A stretch of DNA of 64,000 nucleotides from JANMEX01 sp043776635. Lineage in GTDB: Bacteria; Pseudomonadota; Alphaproteobacteria; Rhizobiales; Rhizobiaceae. The notes below the pieces were generated by a model. The model searched no databases. It was not told where the DNA came from and worked only from the letters and a program-made list of their open reading frames with translations. Below, piece after piece: positions 1-8,603 of this stretch. The position numbers were made by a program, and so were the translations under genes. Each line of letters starts with the position of its first letter. The first letter of the stretch is position 1. The stretch is from NCBI GenBank assembly GCA_043776635.1, contig JAYVRA010000051.1, positions 4,450-68,449 of the forward strand, read 5' to 3'.

Positions 1-72
1 TACAGCGAGCGATGTTTTGCCGCTTTGCGTGAAAGCAACGGAAAGATCACGGATCGAAAGGAGAGCACTCAT
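1..72 (-). CDS. yejF: ABC transporter ATP-binding protein, N-terminal end only (YejF-like)
   Basis: Only the first 24 codons lie in the window; the rest is beyond the left edge. The start ATG (72-70) overlaps the TGA of the upstream permease gene in an ATGA junction, showing translational coupling. The peptide starts MSALLSIRDLSVAF, which is the usual opening of an oligopeptide-type ATPase domain; the Walker motifs are outside the window. By position this is the ATPase of the yejABEF importer, expected to energise uptake of peptides (and microcin C in E. coli). The YejF name rests on operon order. Confidence 0.8.
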   Translation of the reverse strand, partial: MSALLSIRDLSVAFTQSGKTSLAV

Positions 73-1163
73 TTAAATGCCTTGCGCGGGTCAAAGGCAT
101 CACGCACGGCTTCGCCTATAAAAACCAGTAAAGACAGCATAACAGACATTGTAATGAACCCTGTAAAGCCTATCCATGGGGCTTGAATATTGTTTTTTCC
201 CTGTTTTAAAAGCTCGCCCATTGACGCTGAGCCGGGAGGCAGACCGAACCCCAGAAAGTCCAAGGACGTCAATGTTTCAATTGAACCGCTAAGGATAAAT
301 GGCAGAAATGTCAGCGTCGCGACCATGGCATTAGGCAACAAATGGCGGCGCATAATGGTGCCGTTGCCGACGCCGAGCGCACGGGCGGCGTTGACATATT
401 CGAAGTTTCGGGCGCGCAGGAACTCGGCACGGACAATTCCGACAAAGCTGGACCAGCGGAATAACATCATGATGCCAAGCAGGATGAGGAACCCCGGCGG
501 CAGTATCGATGCCACAATCATCAGCAAATAAAGAAGAGGCAACGAGGTCCAGATTTCGATGAAACGCTGCATCAAAAGGTCCGTCCACCCTCCGAAATAG
601 CCTTGCACAGCACCAGCGGTTACACCGATGACTGCCGACCCGAAGGTCAGTAACAGCCCGAACAGTACCGAGATGCGGAAACCATAAATGACGCGCGCCA
701 ACAGATCATGGCCTCCATCATCTGTGCCAAGCCAATTGAAATTGCCGACGCGGCAATTGATGTCATCAACGCCTAGCGGGTAGCGCGCACAAAGTGTTTG
801 GCTATCATACATCCAAGACGGTTTTGTTGGCGCGGAACCTGGCATTTCATTATTCACGGTTCGGTAGCTGTAGCGGATCGGGGGCCACAGTGCCCAGCCG
901 TTTGCAGTAATTTCATCTTGAATTACAGGGTCACGGAAGTCCGTGACAGCATAAAAGCCACCGAATTTCTCTTCCGGGTAGTCAATTAAGACCGGTGCTA
1001 ACAGCTCGCCTTTGTACCACGCAATAATTGGCCGGTCATTTGCGACAAACTCGGCAAACAAAGAAATGCCGAAAATAACGATGAATAGCCAAAGCGACCA
1101 GTAGCCCCGCCTGTTAGACTTGAAGTTTGCCCAGCGGCGCTGATTGATAGGAGACAAGCTCAT
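69..1163 (-). CDS. yejE: peptide ABC transporter permease YejE
   Basis: Inner-membrane permease of an oligopeptide/microcin C type ABC importer, 364 aa. A single N-terminal membrane segment (about 22-42) is followed by a long periplasmic stretch carrying the NWLGTDDGGHDLLARV signature (about 143-157) and then the five-helix permease core. The EAA loop that contacts the ATPase is seen at about 255-278 (EYVNAARALG...RRHLLPN). The long insert between the first helix and the core is typical of YejE rather than DppC/OppC. It overlaps yejB by 4 bp upstream and yejF by 4 bp downstream, so the transporter is translated as a coupled unit. Confidence 0.93.
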   Translation of the reverse strand: MSLSPINQRRWANFKSNRRGYWSLWLFIVIFGISLFAEFVANDRPIIAWYKGELLAPVLIDYPEEKFGGFYAVTDFRDPVIQDEITANGWALWPPIRYSYRTVNNEMPGSAPTKPSWMYDSQTLCARYPLGVDDINCRVGNFNWLGTDDGGHDLLARVIYGFRISVLFGLLLTFGSAVIGVTAGAVQGYFGGWTDLLMQRFIEIWTSLPLLYLLMIVASILPPGFLILLGIMMLFRWSSFVGIVRAEFLRARNFEYVNAARALGVGNGTIMRRHLLPNAMVATLTFLPFILSGSIETLTSLDFLGFGLPPGSASMGELLKQGKNNIQAPWIGFTGFITMSVMLSLLVFIGEAVRDAFDPRKAFK

Positions 1164-2257
1164 ACATCCCTCCGCTCAAAGTCAATGCGCGGGTCAATCC
1201 ATGTGTAAATCAGATCAGAAATCAGCGACACTACAAGGCCCATGAGTGAAAAAATATACAGTGTTCCGAACACAATTGGGTAGTCGTGGTGCAATACGGC
1301 TTCAAAACCGAGCAGGCCCAGCCCATCCAGCGAAAAAATATTTTCAATCAAAATGGACCCTGTGAAAAACGCATGGATGAAGGCGGCAGGAAAGCCTGCA
1401 ATCAAAATTAACATGGCATTGCGGAAAACATGGCCATAAAGCACGCGGTTTTCGCTTAAGCCTTTGGCGCGGGCGGTTACGACATATTGCTTTTTGATTT
1501 CATCCAAGAAAGAGTTTTTAGTGAGCAACGTCGTCGTCGCGAACGCGGACATGACCATGGCCAGCAGCGGCAGTGTGACATGCCAGGCATAGTCTTTAAC
1601 CTTACCCCAAGCGGAGAGTTGGTCCCAGTTTTCCGACCACAAACCGCGCAGCGGGAACCAATCCCAAAATGAGCCGCCGGCGAATAAAACGATTAGCATG
1701 ATACCGAACAAAAAGCCCGGAATGGCATACCCGATGATGATGATACCACTGGTCCACACGTCGAACCGCGAGCCATCACGCAGTGCTTTGGCGATGCCAA
1801 GAGGAATGGAAATCATGTAGGAAATCAGCGTTATCCACAGGCCGAGCGAAATTGAAACGGGAAGTTTCTGCCCGATAAGGCTGATAACTGTACCACCTTT
1901 GAAGAAGCTTTTGCCAAAATCAAAGTGCGAATAATCCCAAATCATTTTTAAAAAACGCTCATGAAGCGGCTTATCGAAGCCGAATTGCACTTCCAGCTGT
2001 TTGATGAATTTCGGGTCGAGATTTTGTGCGCCGCGATATTTACCGGCAACTGCGCTTTCATTGCCAACCTGTTCTTGACCGGCAAAGTCCGAACCGCTGC
2101 CGCCGAGCCTGTCACCATTGTTTTTGCCGGATAGATCTGAAATCACTTGCTCAATGGGCCCACCGGGCGCCATTTGCACAACTACAAAAGTGATCGCCAT
2201 GATACCTATTAATGTTGGAATCATAAGCAACAAGCGGCGAAGGATGTAAGCACCCAT
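1160..2257 (-). CDS. yejB: peptide ABC transporter permease YejB
   Basis: First permease of the YejABEF importer, 365 aa. It begins with the conserved GAYILRRLLLMIPTLIGI membrane segment and has the large periplasmic insert (about 35-110) that distinguishes YejB from DppB. The EAA loop lies at about 257-280 (QYVVTARAKGLSENRV). The C-terminus (YTWIDPRIDF) is the usual end of this permease class. The stop overlaps the ATG of yejE by 4 bp. It is separated from yejA upstream by 130 bp in which no gene is seen; the two are probably co-transcribed. Confidence 0.93.
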   Translation of the reverse strand: MGAYILRRLLLMIPTLIGIMAITFVVVQMAPGGPIEQVISDLSGKNNGDRLGGSGSDFAGQEQVGNESAVAGKYRGAQNLDPKFIKQLEVQFGFDKPLHERFLKMIWDYSHFDFGKSFFKGGTVISLIGQKLPVSISLGLWITLISYMISIPLGIAKALRDGSRFDVWTSGIIIIGYAIPGFLFGIMLIVLFAGGSFWDWFPLRGLWSENWDQLSAWGKVKDYAWHVTLPLLAMVMSAFATTTLLTKNSFLDEIKKQYVVTARAKGLSENRVLYGHVFRNAMLILIAGFPAAFIHAFFTGSILIENIFSLDGLGLLGFEAVLHHDYPIVFGTLYIFSLMGLVVSLISDLIYTWIDPRIDFERRDV

Positions 2258-2387
2258 TAGTGCGTCGCCCTGTTATCAAACCCTGATTTGTCTATAATCA
2301 GCAAGAAATCCAAATATAACCCCGGAATTGGCAGTGATTCGCCTCAGTGCATTTGGAATCCACACGGGCGCATAGTGCAAGAGTTTA

Positions 2388-4238
2388 TTACTTGATGCGG
2401 TCAGCTTTTGCTTGATCAAACCACCAGATTGCCGGAAAACCGAAACTATATTTGGGCAGTGGCGAGGGACGCGCAAACCGATCCCAATAAACATAGCGGT
2501 CCACCTTCGAATACCATTGTGGAATTACAAAATTATTGGCGAGCAACACACGGTCCAGCGCATGGGTGGCTGCAACAAGCGTGCCGCGATCGGCGGCAAA
2601 AATCACTTTGTCGATCAGCTTATCGATGCCGGAATTTTTTATGCCTGCATAATTTTTTGATCCTTCGCGGCCAGCAGAGACGCTGCCCCAATACTCGCGT
2701 TGCTCATTGCCCGGCGAAAGCGACTCGCCCCAAGCAATACCGATCATGTCATAGTCGAACTTGCGCACCCGCTCTTGATAAGCAGAGGTATCCAAAATTC
2801 GGTAGTTCAGCCTAATGCCTATTCTCTCCAAACTTTGGGCATAGGGACCGACGTAGCGGGTTCCGATTTCAGAATAGTCCAGATATTCAATGGCGAATGG
2901 CTCACCGGTCTTGTCATTGATTAGTTTGCCATCTTTCAGTGACCAACCCGCTTGCTTCAACAGGCTGATCGCCTCGCGGTAGTTTGCTCGCATTTTGGTA
3001 AGGTCGCCGCCGATGGGATTTCTATAGGATACAGTGAAAACTTCAGGGGGAATATCGGCTTTGAGTTCATTCAATATGTCCAATTCTTTGCCTGCTGGAA
3101 TGCCGGATGAGGCCAATTCGGTACCTGCAAAATAACTGGCTATACGCTCATAAAGACCGAAAAACACATTGCGATTGGTGGTTTCAAAGTCGAACGCCAG
3201 GTTCAAAGCGCGGCGCACACGCGGGTCTTTGAACTTATCGCGGCGCAAATTTGGTACAAAGGCTTGCATTTTTCCTGTTGCTGAACTTGGAAACTCCTCC
3301 TTGATTACAAAGCCTTTTTCCAACGCCGGAAGGGCGGTATAGCCCGTTGACCAATTTTTTGATGAGCGCTCAAAACGATAATCAAACGCATCGGACTTGA
3401 AGGCTTCCATCATGACGACTTCATCGCCATATAAATCATAGCGCAGTACATCAAAATTATTGGTGCCTATATCTGTGTTCAAATCTTTCGCCCAATAATC
3501 CGGCACGCGGTTATATTCGACATAGCGGCCGAGCTCGAATTTACCGATTTTATAGGCGCCGGAGCCCAGTGGTGGCTCGGTTGTCGGTTCGGCAATATTG
3601 CGCTGAATGCCATTGGCGTCTTTGCCTTCCCACCAATGTTTGGCAAATACCGGCATTTGCCCCATAATATGTGGTAATTCGCGGTTGCCTTTAACGTCAA
3701 AGGTGAATGTCACCTCGCCAGTCCCGGATGCTTCCGCTTTGATAACATTGGCGAAATAGAAAGCATATTGCGGATTTATCTCTTTGAGCCTGTTGAAACT
3801 CCAGATGACGTCGTCAACGGTCAGAGGCTCGCCGTCATGCCATTTGGCCTTTGGATTGAGCCGGAAACTGACGCTGGAAAAATCGTCCGGATATTTAGTC
3901 GCCTCAGCTAAAAGCCCGTATTGGCTGGAAATATCCTGTTCATCAAGCGATGGTGTCATCAAGGTTTGATAAATATTGGACAAAAACGGCGCAGCTTCGC
4001 CTTTGATTATCTGGTCGTTAAACGAGTCGAAGCTGCCAGCCACACCTTGGCGCACTGTGCCGCCTTTGGACGCGTGCGGGTTCACATAGGGAAAATTGGC
4101 AAAGTTTTGAGTGAGGCGCGGCGTGCCGGTGAGCGCCGAACCATTGGTCCAATCGACAGCCAGGGCACTGCCGCACATCACTAAATTCAACAAAAGTGAG
4201 GACAAAAAAAATGTCGTCCGGAGGTATTTTTTTTTCAA
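2388..4238 (-). CDS. yejA: periplasmic peptide-binding protein YejA (TTG start)
   Basis: Extracellular solute-binding protein family 5, binding subunit of the YejABEF importer. A TTG start at 4238-4236, preceded by AGGTG, gives 616 aa, close to the family length, and begins with a clean Sec signal: MKKK, a hydrophobic stretch, then GSALA before VDW. A longer reading frame to 4403 exists, but its extra 55 residues precede the signal peptide and are unlikely to be translated. Mature-domain landmarks are KWHDGEPLTVDDVIWSF and the ARPSPLPKYSFGFPAIWW end. A Cys in the hydrophobic segment (VMC) does not fit a lipobox, so the protein is probably soluble periplasmic. Confidence 0.92.
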   Translation of the reverse strand: MKKKYLRTTFFLSSLLLNLVMCGSALAVDWTNGSALTGTPRLTQNFANFPYVNPHASKGGTVRQGVAGSFDSFNDQIIKGEAAPFLSNIYQTLMTPSLDEQDISSQYGLLAEATKYPDDFSSVSFRLNPKAKWHDGEPLTVDDVIWSFNRLKEINPQYAFYFANVIKAEASGTGEVTFTFDVKGNRELPHIMGQMPVFAKHWWEGKDANGIQRNIAEPTTEPPLGSGAYKIGKFELGRYVEYNRVPDYWAKDLNTDIGTNNFDVLRYDLYGDEVVMMEAFKSDAFDYRFERSSKNWSTGYTALPALEKGFVIKEEFPSSATGKMQAFVPNLRRDKFKDPRVRRALNLAFDFETTNRNVFFGLYERIASYFAGTELASSGIPAGKELDILNELKADIPPEVFTVSYRNPIGGDLTKMRANYREAISLLKQAGWSLKDGKLINDKTGEPFAIEYLDYSEIGTRYVGPYAQSLERIGIRLNYRILDTSAYQERVRKFDYDMIGIAWGESLSPGNEQREYWGSVSAGREGSKNYAGIKNSGIDKLIDKVIFAADRGTLVAATHALDRVLLANNFVIPQWYSKVDRYVYWDRFARPSPLPKYSFGFPAIWWFDQAKADRIK

Positions 4239-4375
4239 TTTTTCACCTGCATTATGCGATACGCAACTGATCGGGAAACGTATAGAAGCGATATGGCAGC
4301 GATGCGCAAACCGCCCAAGCGCAACATGGAAGGCGATCGAGGCAAGCGCAAGACTTACGTTTATTTTTTGGCAAT

Positions 4376-4398
4376 AAAAAAGGCCGGAAAACCGGCCT
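4376..4398 (-). terminator. rho-independent terminator of the cytochrome c gene
   Basis: Perfect 7-bp stem AGGCCGG / CCGGCCT with an AAAA loop at 4381-4398. On the minus strand it is followed by TTTTTTATT. It lies 27 bp past the stop of the cytochrome c gene and upstream of yejA, so it separates the two minus-strand units. Confidence 0.85.
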
Positions 4399-4425
4399 CC
4401 CAAAATTTATATCATCATCCATAAA

Positions 4426-4971
4426 TCACGGCAGTGGAACCGGGCTGTCTGAAAGCGTCCGCAGGTAGGCCAAAAGATTGGCGCGGTCTTCAGCTTTTGG
4501 CAAACCCGCAAAGCCCATCGCGGTGCCTTTAATATAAGCCTTTGGCTTGGTAACGAAGGTCGATAGACTTTCGAAATCCCAAGGCTTGCCTGTGGCAAAT
4601 TCTTTGATTGCAGCGGAGTAGTTAAACCCTTCGTGTGCGGCCATAGGACGGCCGACAATACCCCAAAGATTTGGACCAACCTTGTTAGCGCCGCCTTTAT
4701 CACCCGAATGGCACGCACCGCACTTCTTGAAAACTGTCTCGCCAATGGCGGGATCAGCCTTTGCCAACAATGGTCCAATTGGCTCGATAGCGGCAGGCGC
4801 CGCAGCGGCCCCGCCGGCAGGCGCGTCGCCTTCGGCAGCCATCAAAGCATAACCCGGCTTCTCAGGAGCTTCTTTACTAAACAATGCGTCTGACATCAGC
4901 CCAACGGAAAATACAAAAAAGACTGTGCCTAATAATGCGCCAGCCATTTTATTGAGCTCAAATGAATCCAT
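4426..4971 (-). CDS. membrane-anchored class I cytochrome c (CycM-like)
   Basis: Single-haem c-type cytochrome held in the inner membrane by an uncleaved N-terminal helix. With the ATG at 4971 (MDSFELNKMAG) it is 181 aa: helix at about 8-28, an Ala/Pro-rich linker, then a cytochrome domain with haem-binding CGACH at 84-88 and the distal Met in GTAMGF (about 152). This matches the CycM/cytochrome c552 type that passes electrons from the bc1 complex to a terminal oxidase in rhizobia. An in-frame start 16 codons upstream would put a polar extension before the anchor and is disfavoured. In relatives this gene is divergent from kdsB; here a MITE-like element sits in the shared promoter region. Confidence 0.9.
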   Translation of the reverse strand: MDSFELNKMAGALLGTVFFVFSVGLMSDALFSKEAPEKPGYALMAAEGDAPAGGAAAAPAAIEPIGPLLAKADPAIGETVFKKCGACHSGDKGGANKVGPNLWGIVGRPMAAHEGFNYSAAIKEFATGKPWDFESLSTFVTKPKAYIKGTAMGFAGLPKAEDRANLLAYLRTLSDSPVPLP

Positions 4972-5108
4972 TTTTATAAAGTTCCCGCATGATTGCCAAA
5001 GGGCAGCAGAATCCTGCACCCGTAAAGTGGGCGGAAACTAAGGCTTTTGCAACGGACTTGCAACACCTATAAGCCACTTGTAAGCAGCGACTATTTGACA
5101 CTCAATGT

Positions 5109-5442
5109 AGGGTCAGGACTTGTTAACTTTGACGAAATAGTCGTGGTGATTTTTGGTGAGTGCCAAGAGCGAATGCACAGGAAATACTAGCATGTTGCCT
5201 GCGGCCTCTTCGAGTGGCAAGCCTTTGCGACTTCAAGCCTTTGCGACTTCAAGCCTCTGCAAGTTCAAGCCAATGCGACATGGCAATAGCCGGAAAGCGC
5301 CCGATTTGGGCACGAACACGCAACTGACCTCAATCTGCGGCGTCAAACAGCTTGAAAGGGCTTTAGCCCGTGCTGCGCGATTTTCCTTGCATATTTTCGT
5401 CATTTGCCTGCAATTTCATCAAAATTAACAGGTCAAGACCCT
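5109..5442. mobile_element. MITE-like element, copy A
   Basis: A 334-bp stretch bounded by inverted repeats of about 32 bp, roughly 26 of 32 positions matching. The left end reads AGGGTCAGGACTTGTTAACT and the right end is the inverse of AGGGTCTTGACCTGTTAATT. The interior resembles copy B at 37800-38154 over most of its length, including TGATTTTTGGTGAGTGCCAA and GGCGTCAAACAG-like blocks. TA flanks the left GGGTC end; the right flank is TC. No transposase and no conserved reading frame is present, so it looks non-autonomous. It fills nearly all of the 490-bp gap between the cytochrome c gene and kdsB. Confidence 0.8.
5218..5271. repeat. 16-bp tandem repeat inside MITE copy A
   Basis: The unit CAAGCCTTTGCGACTT occurs at 5218-5233 and 5234-5249, a diverged unit at 5250-5265, and a fourth begins at 5266. 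Copy B has a diverged version of the same array near 37938-37991, so the array belongs to the element. Confidence 0.8.
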
Positions 5443-5461
5443 CGTGAATACGGCGAAATCC

Positions 5462-6208
5462 ATGAATATAGTCATCCTCATTCCCGCCCGCATGGCCTCC
5501 ACCCGTCTGCCAAATAAACCGCTGGCAGATATTGGCGGCAAGCCAATGATTGTGCACGTGGCGAACCAAGCTGCTCTGGCGAAGATCGGCCGCGTGGTCG
5601 TGGCGACCGATAGCGAAAACGTGGCAAGCGCCGTGCTCTTTTCCGGCCATGAAGTGGTGATGACGCGGATGGACCATCAGTCCGGATCGGACCGGATATT
5701 TGAAGCGCTGCAAAAGCTGGACCCGAAAGGGGAGGTTGAATGCGTGGTTAATGTGCAAGGCGATTTGCCGACGATTGATCCGGTATTGATCGCACGGGCG
5801 ATATTACCATTGGAGAATCCCGAAGTTGATATCGCCACACTCGCTGCTGAAATCACCAGAACAGAAGAGCGCACAAACGAAAATGTGGTAAAGGTGGTCG
5901 GCACACATCTCAGCCCGTCGCGACTGCGCGCACTGTATTTCACACGCGCGACTGCCCCTTGGGGCGATGGCCCGCTTTATCATCACATTGGGCTCTATGC
6001 CTATCGCCGCGCCGCGTTGGAGCGGTTTGTCGGGCTGGGCCCGTCGCTGTTGGAAACCCGTGAGCGCTTGGAGCAACTGCGCGCTTTGGAAAACGGGATG
6101 CGCATTGATGTGGAGATTGTGGATACTGTGCCGCTTGGTGTAGATACGCAGCACGATCTGGAACGGGCAAGAGCCATCGTTGCGGCAAAGCTTAAGGAAA
6201 AACCATGA
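5462..6208 (+). CDS. kdsB: 3-deoxy-manno-octulosonate cytidylyltransferase
   Basis: Cytoplasmic enzyme that activates Kdo as CMP-Kdo for lipid A core synthesis. The chosen ATG gives 248 aa (MNIVILIPARMASTRLPNKP), which lines up with the E. coli N-terminus; an in-frame GTG at 5444, two bases past the MITE end, would add six residues. The nucleotide-binding PARMASTRLPNKPLADIGG segment, the TDSE motif (about 46) and VNVQGDLP (about 95) are present. No strong ribosome-binding site is seen before either start. The stop overlaps the start of pheA (ATGA). The whole 5' region is element-derived, so expression may depend on sequences in the MITE. Confidence 0.93.
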   Translation: MNIVILIPARMASTRLPNKPLADIGGKPMIVHVANQAALAKIGRVVVATDSENVASAVLFSGHEVVMTRMDHQSGSDRIFEALQKLDPKGEVECVVNVQGDLPTIDPVLIARAILPLENPEVDIATLAAEITRTEERTNENVVKVVGTHLSPSRLRALYFTRATAPWGDGPLYHHIGLYAYRRAALERFVGLGPSLLETRERLEQLRALENGMRIDVEIVDTVPLGVDTQHDLERARAIVAAKLKEKP

Positions 6209-7059
6209 ACGCGCAGGCCACAAAGACAAACCGGATTTCCTTTCAAGGGGAACGCGGTGCAAATTCCGATATGGCCTGCCAGAACATGTTTCCGGGCATG
6301 GAGCCTTTGCCCTGTCCGACATTTGAAGATGCCTTCAATGCGCTCGAAAGCGGCAAGGCAGATTTGGCCATGATACCGATTGAAAACACCATCGCCGGCC
6401 GCGTGGCGGATATTCACCATCTACTGCCAACATCCAAGCTACAGATTATCGGTGAATATTTCCTGCCCATCCGCTTTCAGCTGATGGTGCTGCCCGGCAC
6501 AAAAATGGAGGCCATCAAGTCCGTCCACAGCCATGTGCACGCGCTTGGCCAGTGTCGCAAAATCATCCGCAAGCATCGCTGGAAGGCCGTTGTCGAAGGT
6601 GATACAGCGGGCGCCGCCCGCGTGGTGGCTGAAATTGGCGATAAATCGATGGCAGCCCTGGCGCCGCGCCTTGCCGCCTCGCTTTACGGCTTGGAAATCA
6701 TCCAAGAAAATGTGGAAGATTCTGAAAACAACGTCACGCGGTTTATCGTTCTTTCACGCGAGAAGCGCTGGGCAAGCCGCGCTAAGCCCGGTGAAGTAAT
6801 GATGACCAGCTTCGTGTTCAACGTGCGCAACGTGCCAGCCGCGCTTTATAAAGCCATGGGCGGCTTTGCCACCAACGGCGTTAACATGACCAAACTGGAA
6901 AGCTACCAGCTGGGCGGCGAGTTCACAGCCACGCAGTTTTATGCCGAAATTGAAGGTCACCCGCAAGATAAGAACGTGGCGCTGGCCCTGGAAGAATTGG
7001 CGTTCTTCTCAAAAGAAGTCCGGATTTTAGGTGTTTACGCGCAGGCGCAGAGCCGGTAA
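6205..7059 (+). CDS. pheA: prephenate dehydratase
   Basis: Converts prephenate to phenylpyruvate in phenylalanine synthesis. It is 284 aa and monofunctional (no chorismate mutase domain). The dehydratase domain covers about 10-190, with the catalytic Thr in NNVTRF (TRF at 178-180). The ACT regulatory domain covers about 202-277, with the LESY motif at 231-234 that takes part in phenylalanine binding, so feedback inhibition by Phe is expected. It is translationally coupled to kdsB by a 4-bp overlap, a pairing common in rhizobia. Confidence 0.94.
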   Translation: MNAQATKTNRISFQGERGANSDMACQNMFPGMEPLPCPTFEDAFNALESGKADLAMIPIENTIAGRVADIHHLLPTSKLQIIGEYFLPIRFQLMVLPGTKMEAIKSVHSHVHALGQCRKIIRKHRWKAVVEGDTAGAARVVAEIGDKSMAALAPRLAASLYGLEIIQENVEDSENNVTRFIVLSREKRWASRAKPGEVMMTSFVFNVRNVPAALYKAMGGFATNGVNMTKLESYQLGGEFTATQFYAEIEGHPQDKNVALALEELAFFSKEVRILGVYAQAQSR

Positions 7060-7061
7060 AA

Positions 7062-7583
7062 TTAGGCAAGGGTCTGGACTATTTCGCATAGTAAAATGCG
7101 GTCACCATCTTTAAGAGAAACAGGCACACTTTCATCGCGGCCACCGACGCGAATGATCACACCGTCCACCGAGCCATGTTCACGAAATGGTCCATACTGA
7201 ATAGGTTTTGGCCGCATTCTTCCAGGAAAGGAAATTATTTCAGCGCCTTCTGGAGGAGTAAGCCAGCCGATTTCATTATCTTTGGCTAACATAGCGTCAA
7301 GTGACTTAAAGGCATCTTTCGCATCTATCGAGCCACGACCTTCTCGAAGCGCGGCCATCCGATCTGCGACTTTAGGCAAGGCTGGCGGCTCAATCGTTGA
7401 AACCAATACGGTGCTTCTTCTTTCGAGATGCGAAAAATGCACGAGTTCCCGTTCCCCAAGCAACTTGGCAAGTTCGATCATGTATTCTGCGAGCCGCGCC
7501 ATAGGCAAGCTGTCGATGTTAAATACATCGATAGTGAAACGGTAATGTTTCTTTTCGTCTTCAATCATTTTGAGTTTGTCCAA
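7062..7583 (-). CDS. hypothetical protein, 173 aa
   Basis: Not recognised. A soluble, charged protein with no signal peptide or membrane segment. The N-terminal half (VFNIDSLPMARLAEYMIELAKLLGE) looks helical; the C-terminal half contains an SFPGRMRPKPIQYGPFREHG stretch and ends in a predicted beta region. A second ATG six codons in (MIEDEKKHYRF) is an equally good start. It is convergent with pheA, with 2 bp between the stops. Its last codons overlap a sequence resembling an end of the window's MITE family (7069-7102). The reading frame is sound and codon use is not odd, but the gene looks accessory, since kdsB-pheA is not usually followed by it. Confidence 0.65.
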   Translation of the reverse strand: MDKLKMIEDEKKHYRFTIDVFNIDSLPMARLAEYMIELAKLLGERELVHFSHLERRSTVLVSTIEPPALPKVADRMAALREGRGSIDAKDAFKSLDAMLAKDNEIGWLTPPEGAEIISFPGRMRPKPIQYGPFREHGSVDGVIIRVGGRDESVPVSLKDGDRILLCEIVQTLA

Positions 7584-7658
7584 ATTGTCTGGAACCTTAA
7601 CAACAATACCTAACCTCTGAGAACATCATTTATCTGCACTATAAAAATAAGTAAGCAG

Positions 7659-8603
7659 TCAACCTTCCGCCCAGTCTCTAATCAAGACGCTGGCAATCGC
7701 TGCGCGGGGCGGGACGCGGTAATTCTCGGGGTGGGTTCCGTTCATCATCTGGCGCACTTCGGCTTTCGTAAACCAACGTCCGGTCTCCAGCTCGGTAGGC
7801 TCCAGCACGATGTCATCATTCAGCGCCTGCGCATAAAAACCGATCATCAGGCTATGCGCAAACGGCCATGGCTGGCTGGCGTGATAGACCACGGCGCCCG
7901 TGCGGATGCCTGCTTCCTCAAGTGTCTCGCGGCGTACCGCCTCTTCCAAACTTTCGCCCGGCTCCACAAATCCGGCGAGACAGGAAATCATGCCTTCCGG
8001 AAAGTGCGCACCCCGTGCCAGCAGACACTTGTCGCCGTACAGGGTTAGCATAATCACAACAGGGTCCGTACGCGGGAAATGCTCGGCGTAACAGCCATCG
8101 CAAATGCGCTTGGCGCCGCCGCCCTTCGGGTCATTGCGCGCGCCGCAGCGGCCGCAGAATTTGTGGGTGGAATGCCAAGCTAGCAGCGCCGCGCCTTGCG
8201 CAATTGTGGAAAGCAGCGGGCGGGGCAAGAGGCCGCCGGTCATGAGTGAGCGATAATCGACGGCGCGAAACGGCGCGGGAAGGGTTTCGATATCGACGCT
8301 CAGTTTTGCTGCGCATTGTGCCGCGCCGTTTTCAAAGCCGAGCAAATTACTCTCGGCAAAGTCCGGCTCGAACGCTTGCAATTCATGGGTTTCAAATAGC
8401 GCGCGCGGGCCGTTCTCGTCACTAAAATCCAAAATCAGCTTGCCTGATGCAAACGCCAGCCAGCGCGACTGCGGGTCGCTGCGTGCCAGATCAATCGCAT
8501 CATCCATGCGCTTTTCCGACAGCCGCTCCAGCGTGCCGCCGGAAAAGGCCACGGTTGCAGATGCTTCTTGCGTGTCTTTAAACAGCCAGTTTTTGGAGGT
8601 CAT
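7659..8603 (-). CDS. nudC: NAD(+)/NADH diphosphatase (NUDIX)
   Basis: NADH pyrophosphatase of the NudC type, 314 aa, hydrolysing NAD(H) to NMN(H) and AMP; in E. coli it also removes NAD caps from RNA. A C4 zinc ribbon is visible (C150, C153, C168, C171), followed by a complete Nudix box at about 211-233 (GFVEPGESLE...REtLEEAGI) and the family-specific SQPWPF motif at 243-248. The ATG overlaps the stop of the upstream HIT gene by 4 bp, so the two are co-translated; both act on nucleotides. Confidence 0.93.
   Translation of the reverse strand: MTSKNWLFKDTQEASATVAFSGGTLERLSEKRMDDAIDLARSDPQSRWLAFASGKLILDFSDENGPRALFETHELQAFEPDFAESNLLGFENGAAQCAAKLSVDIETLPAPFRAVDYRSLMTGGLLPRPLLSTIAQGAALLAWHSTHKFCGRCGARNDPKGGGAKRICDGCYAEHFPRTDPVVIMLTLYGDKCLLARGAHFPEGMISCLAGFVEPGESLEEAVRRETLEEAGIRTGAVVYHASQPWPFAHSLMIGFYAQALNDDIVLEPTELETGRWFTKAEVRQMMNGTHPENYRVPPRAAIASVLIRDWAEG

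Noticed and set aside
5153..5428. Open frames of 91 and 98 codons inside MITE copies A and B (second at 37844-38140)
   Set aside because: Both start MVSAKSE and end in FxQN, but indels between the copies shift frame in the middle, so the protein is not conserved. Treated as non-coding.
8058..8070. CAGGGTCCGTACG in nudC as another element end
   Set aside because: Only six or seven bases match; lies within well-conserved coding sequence.
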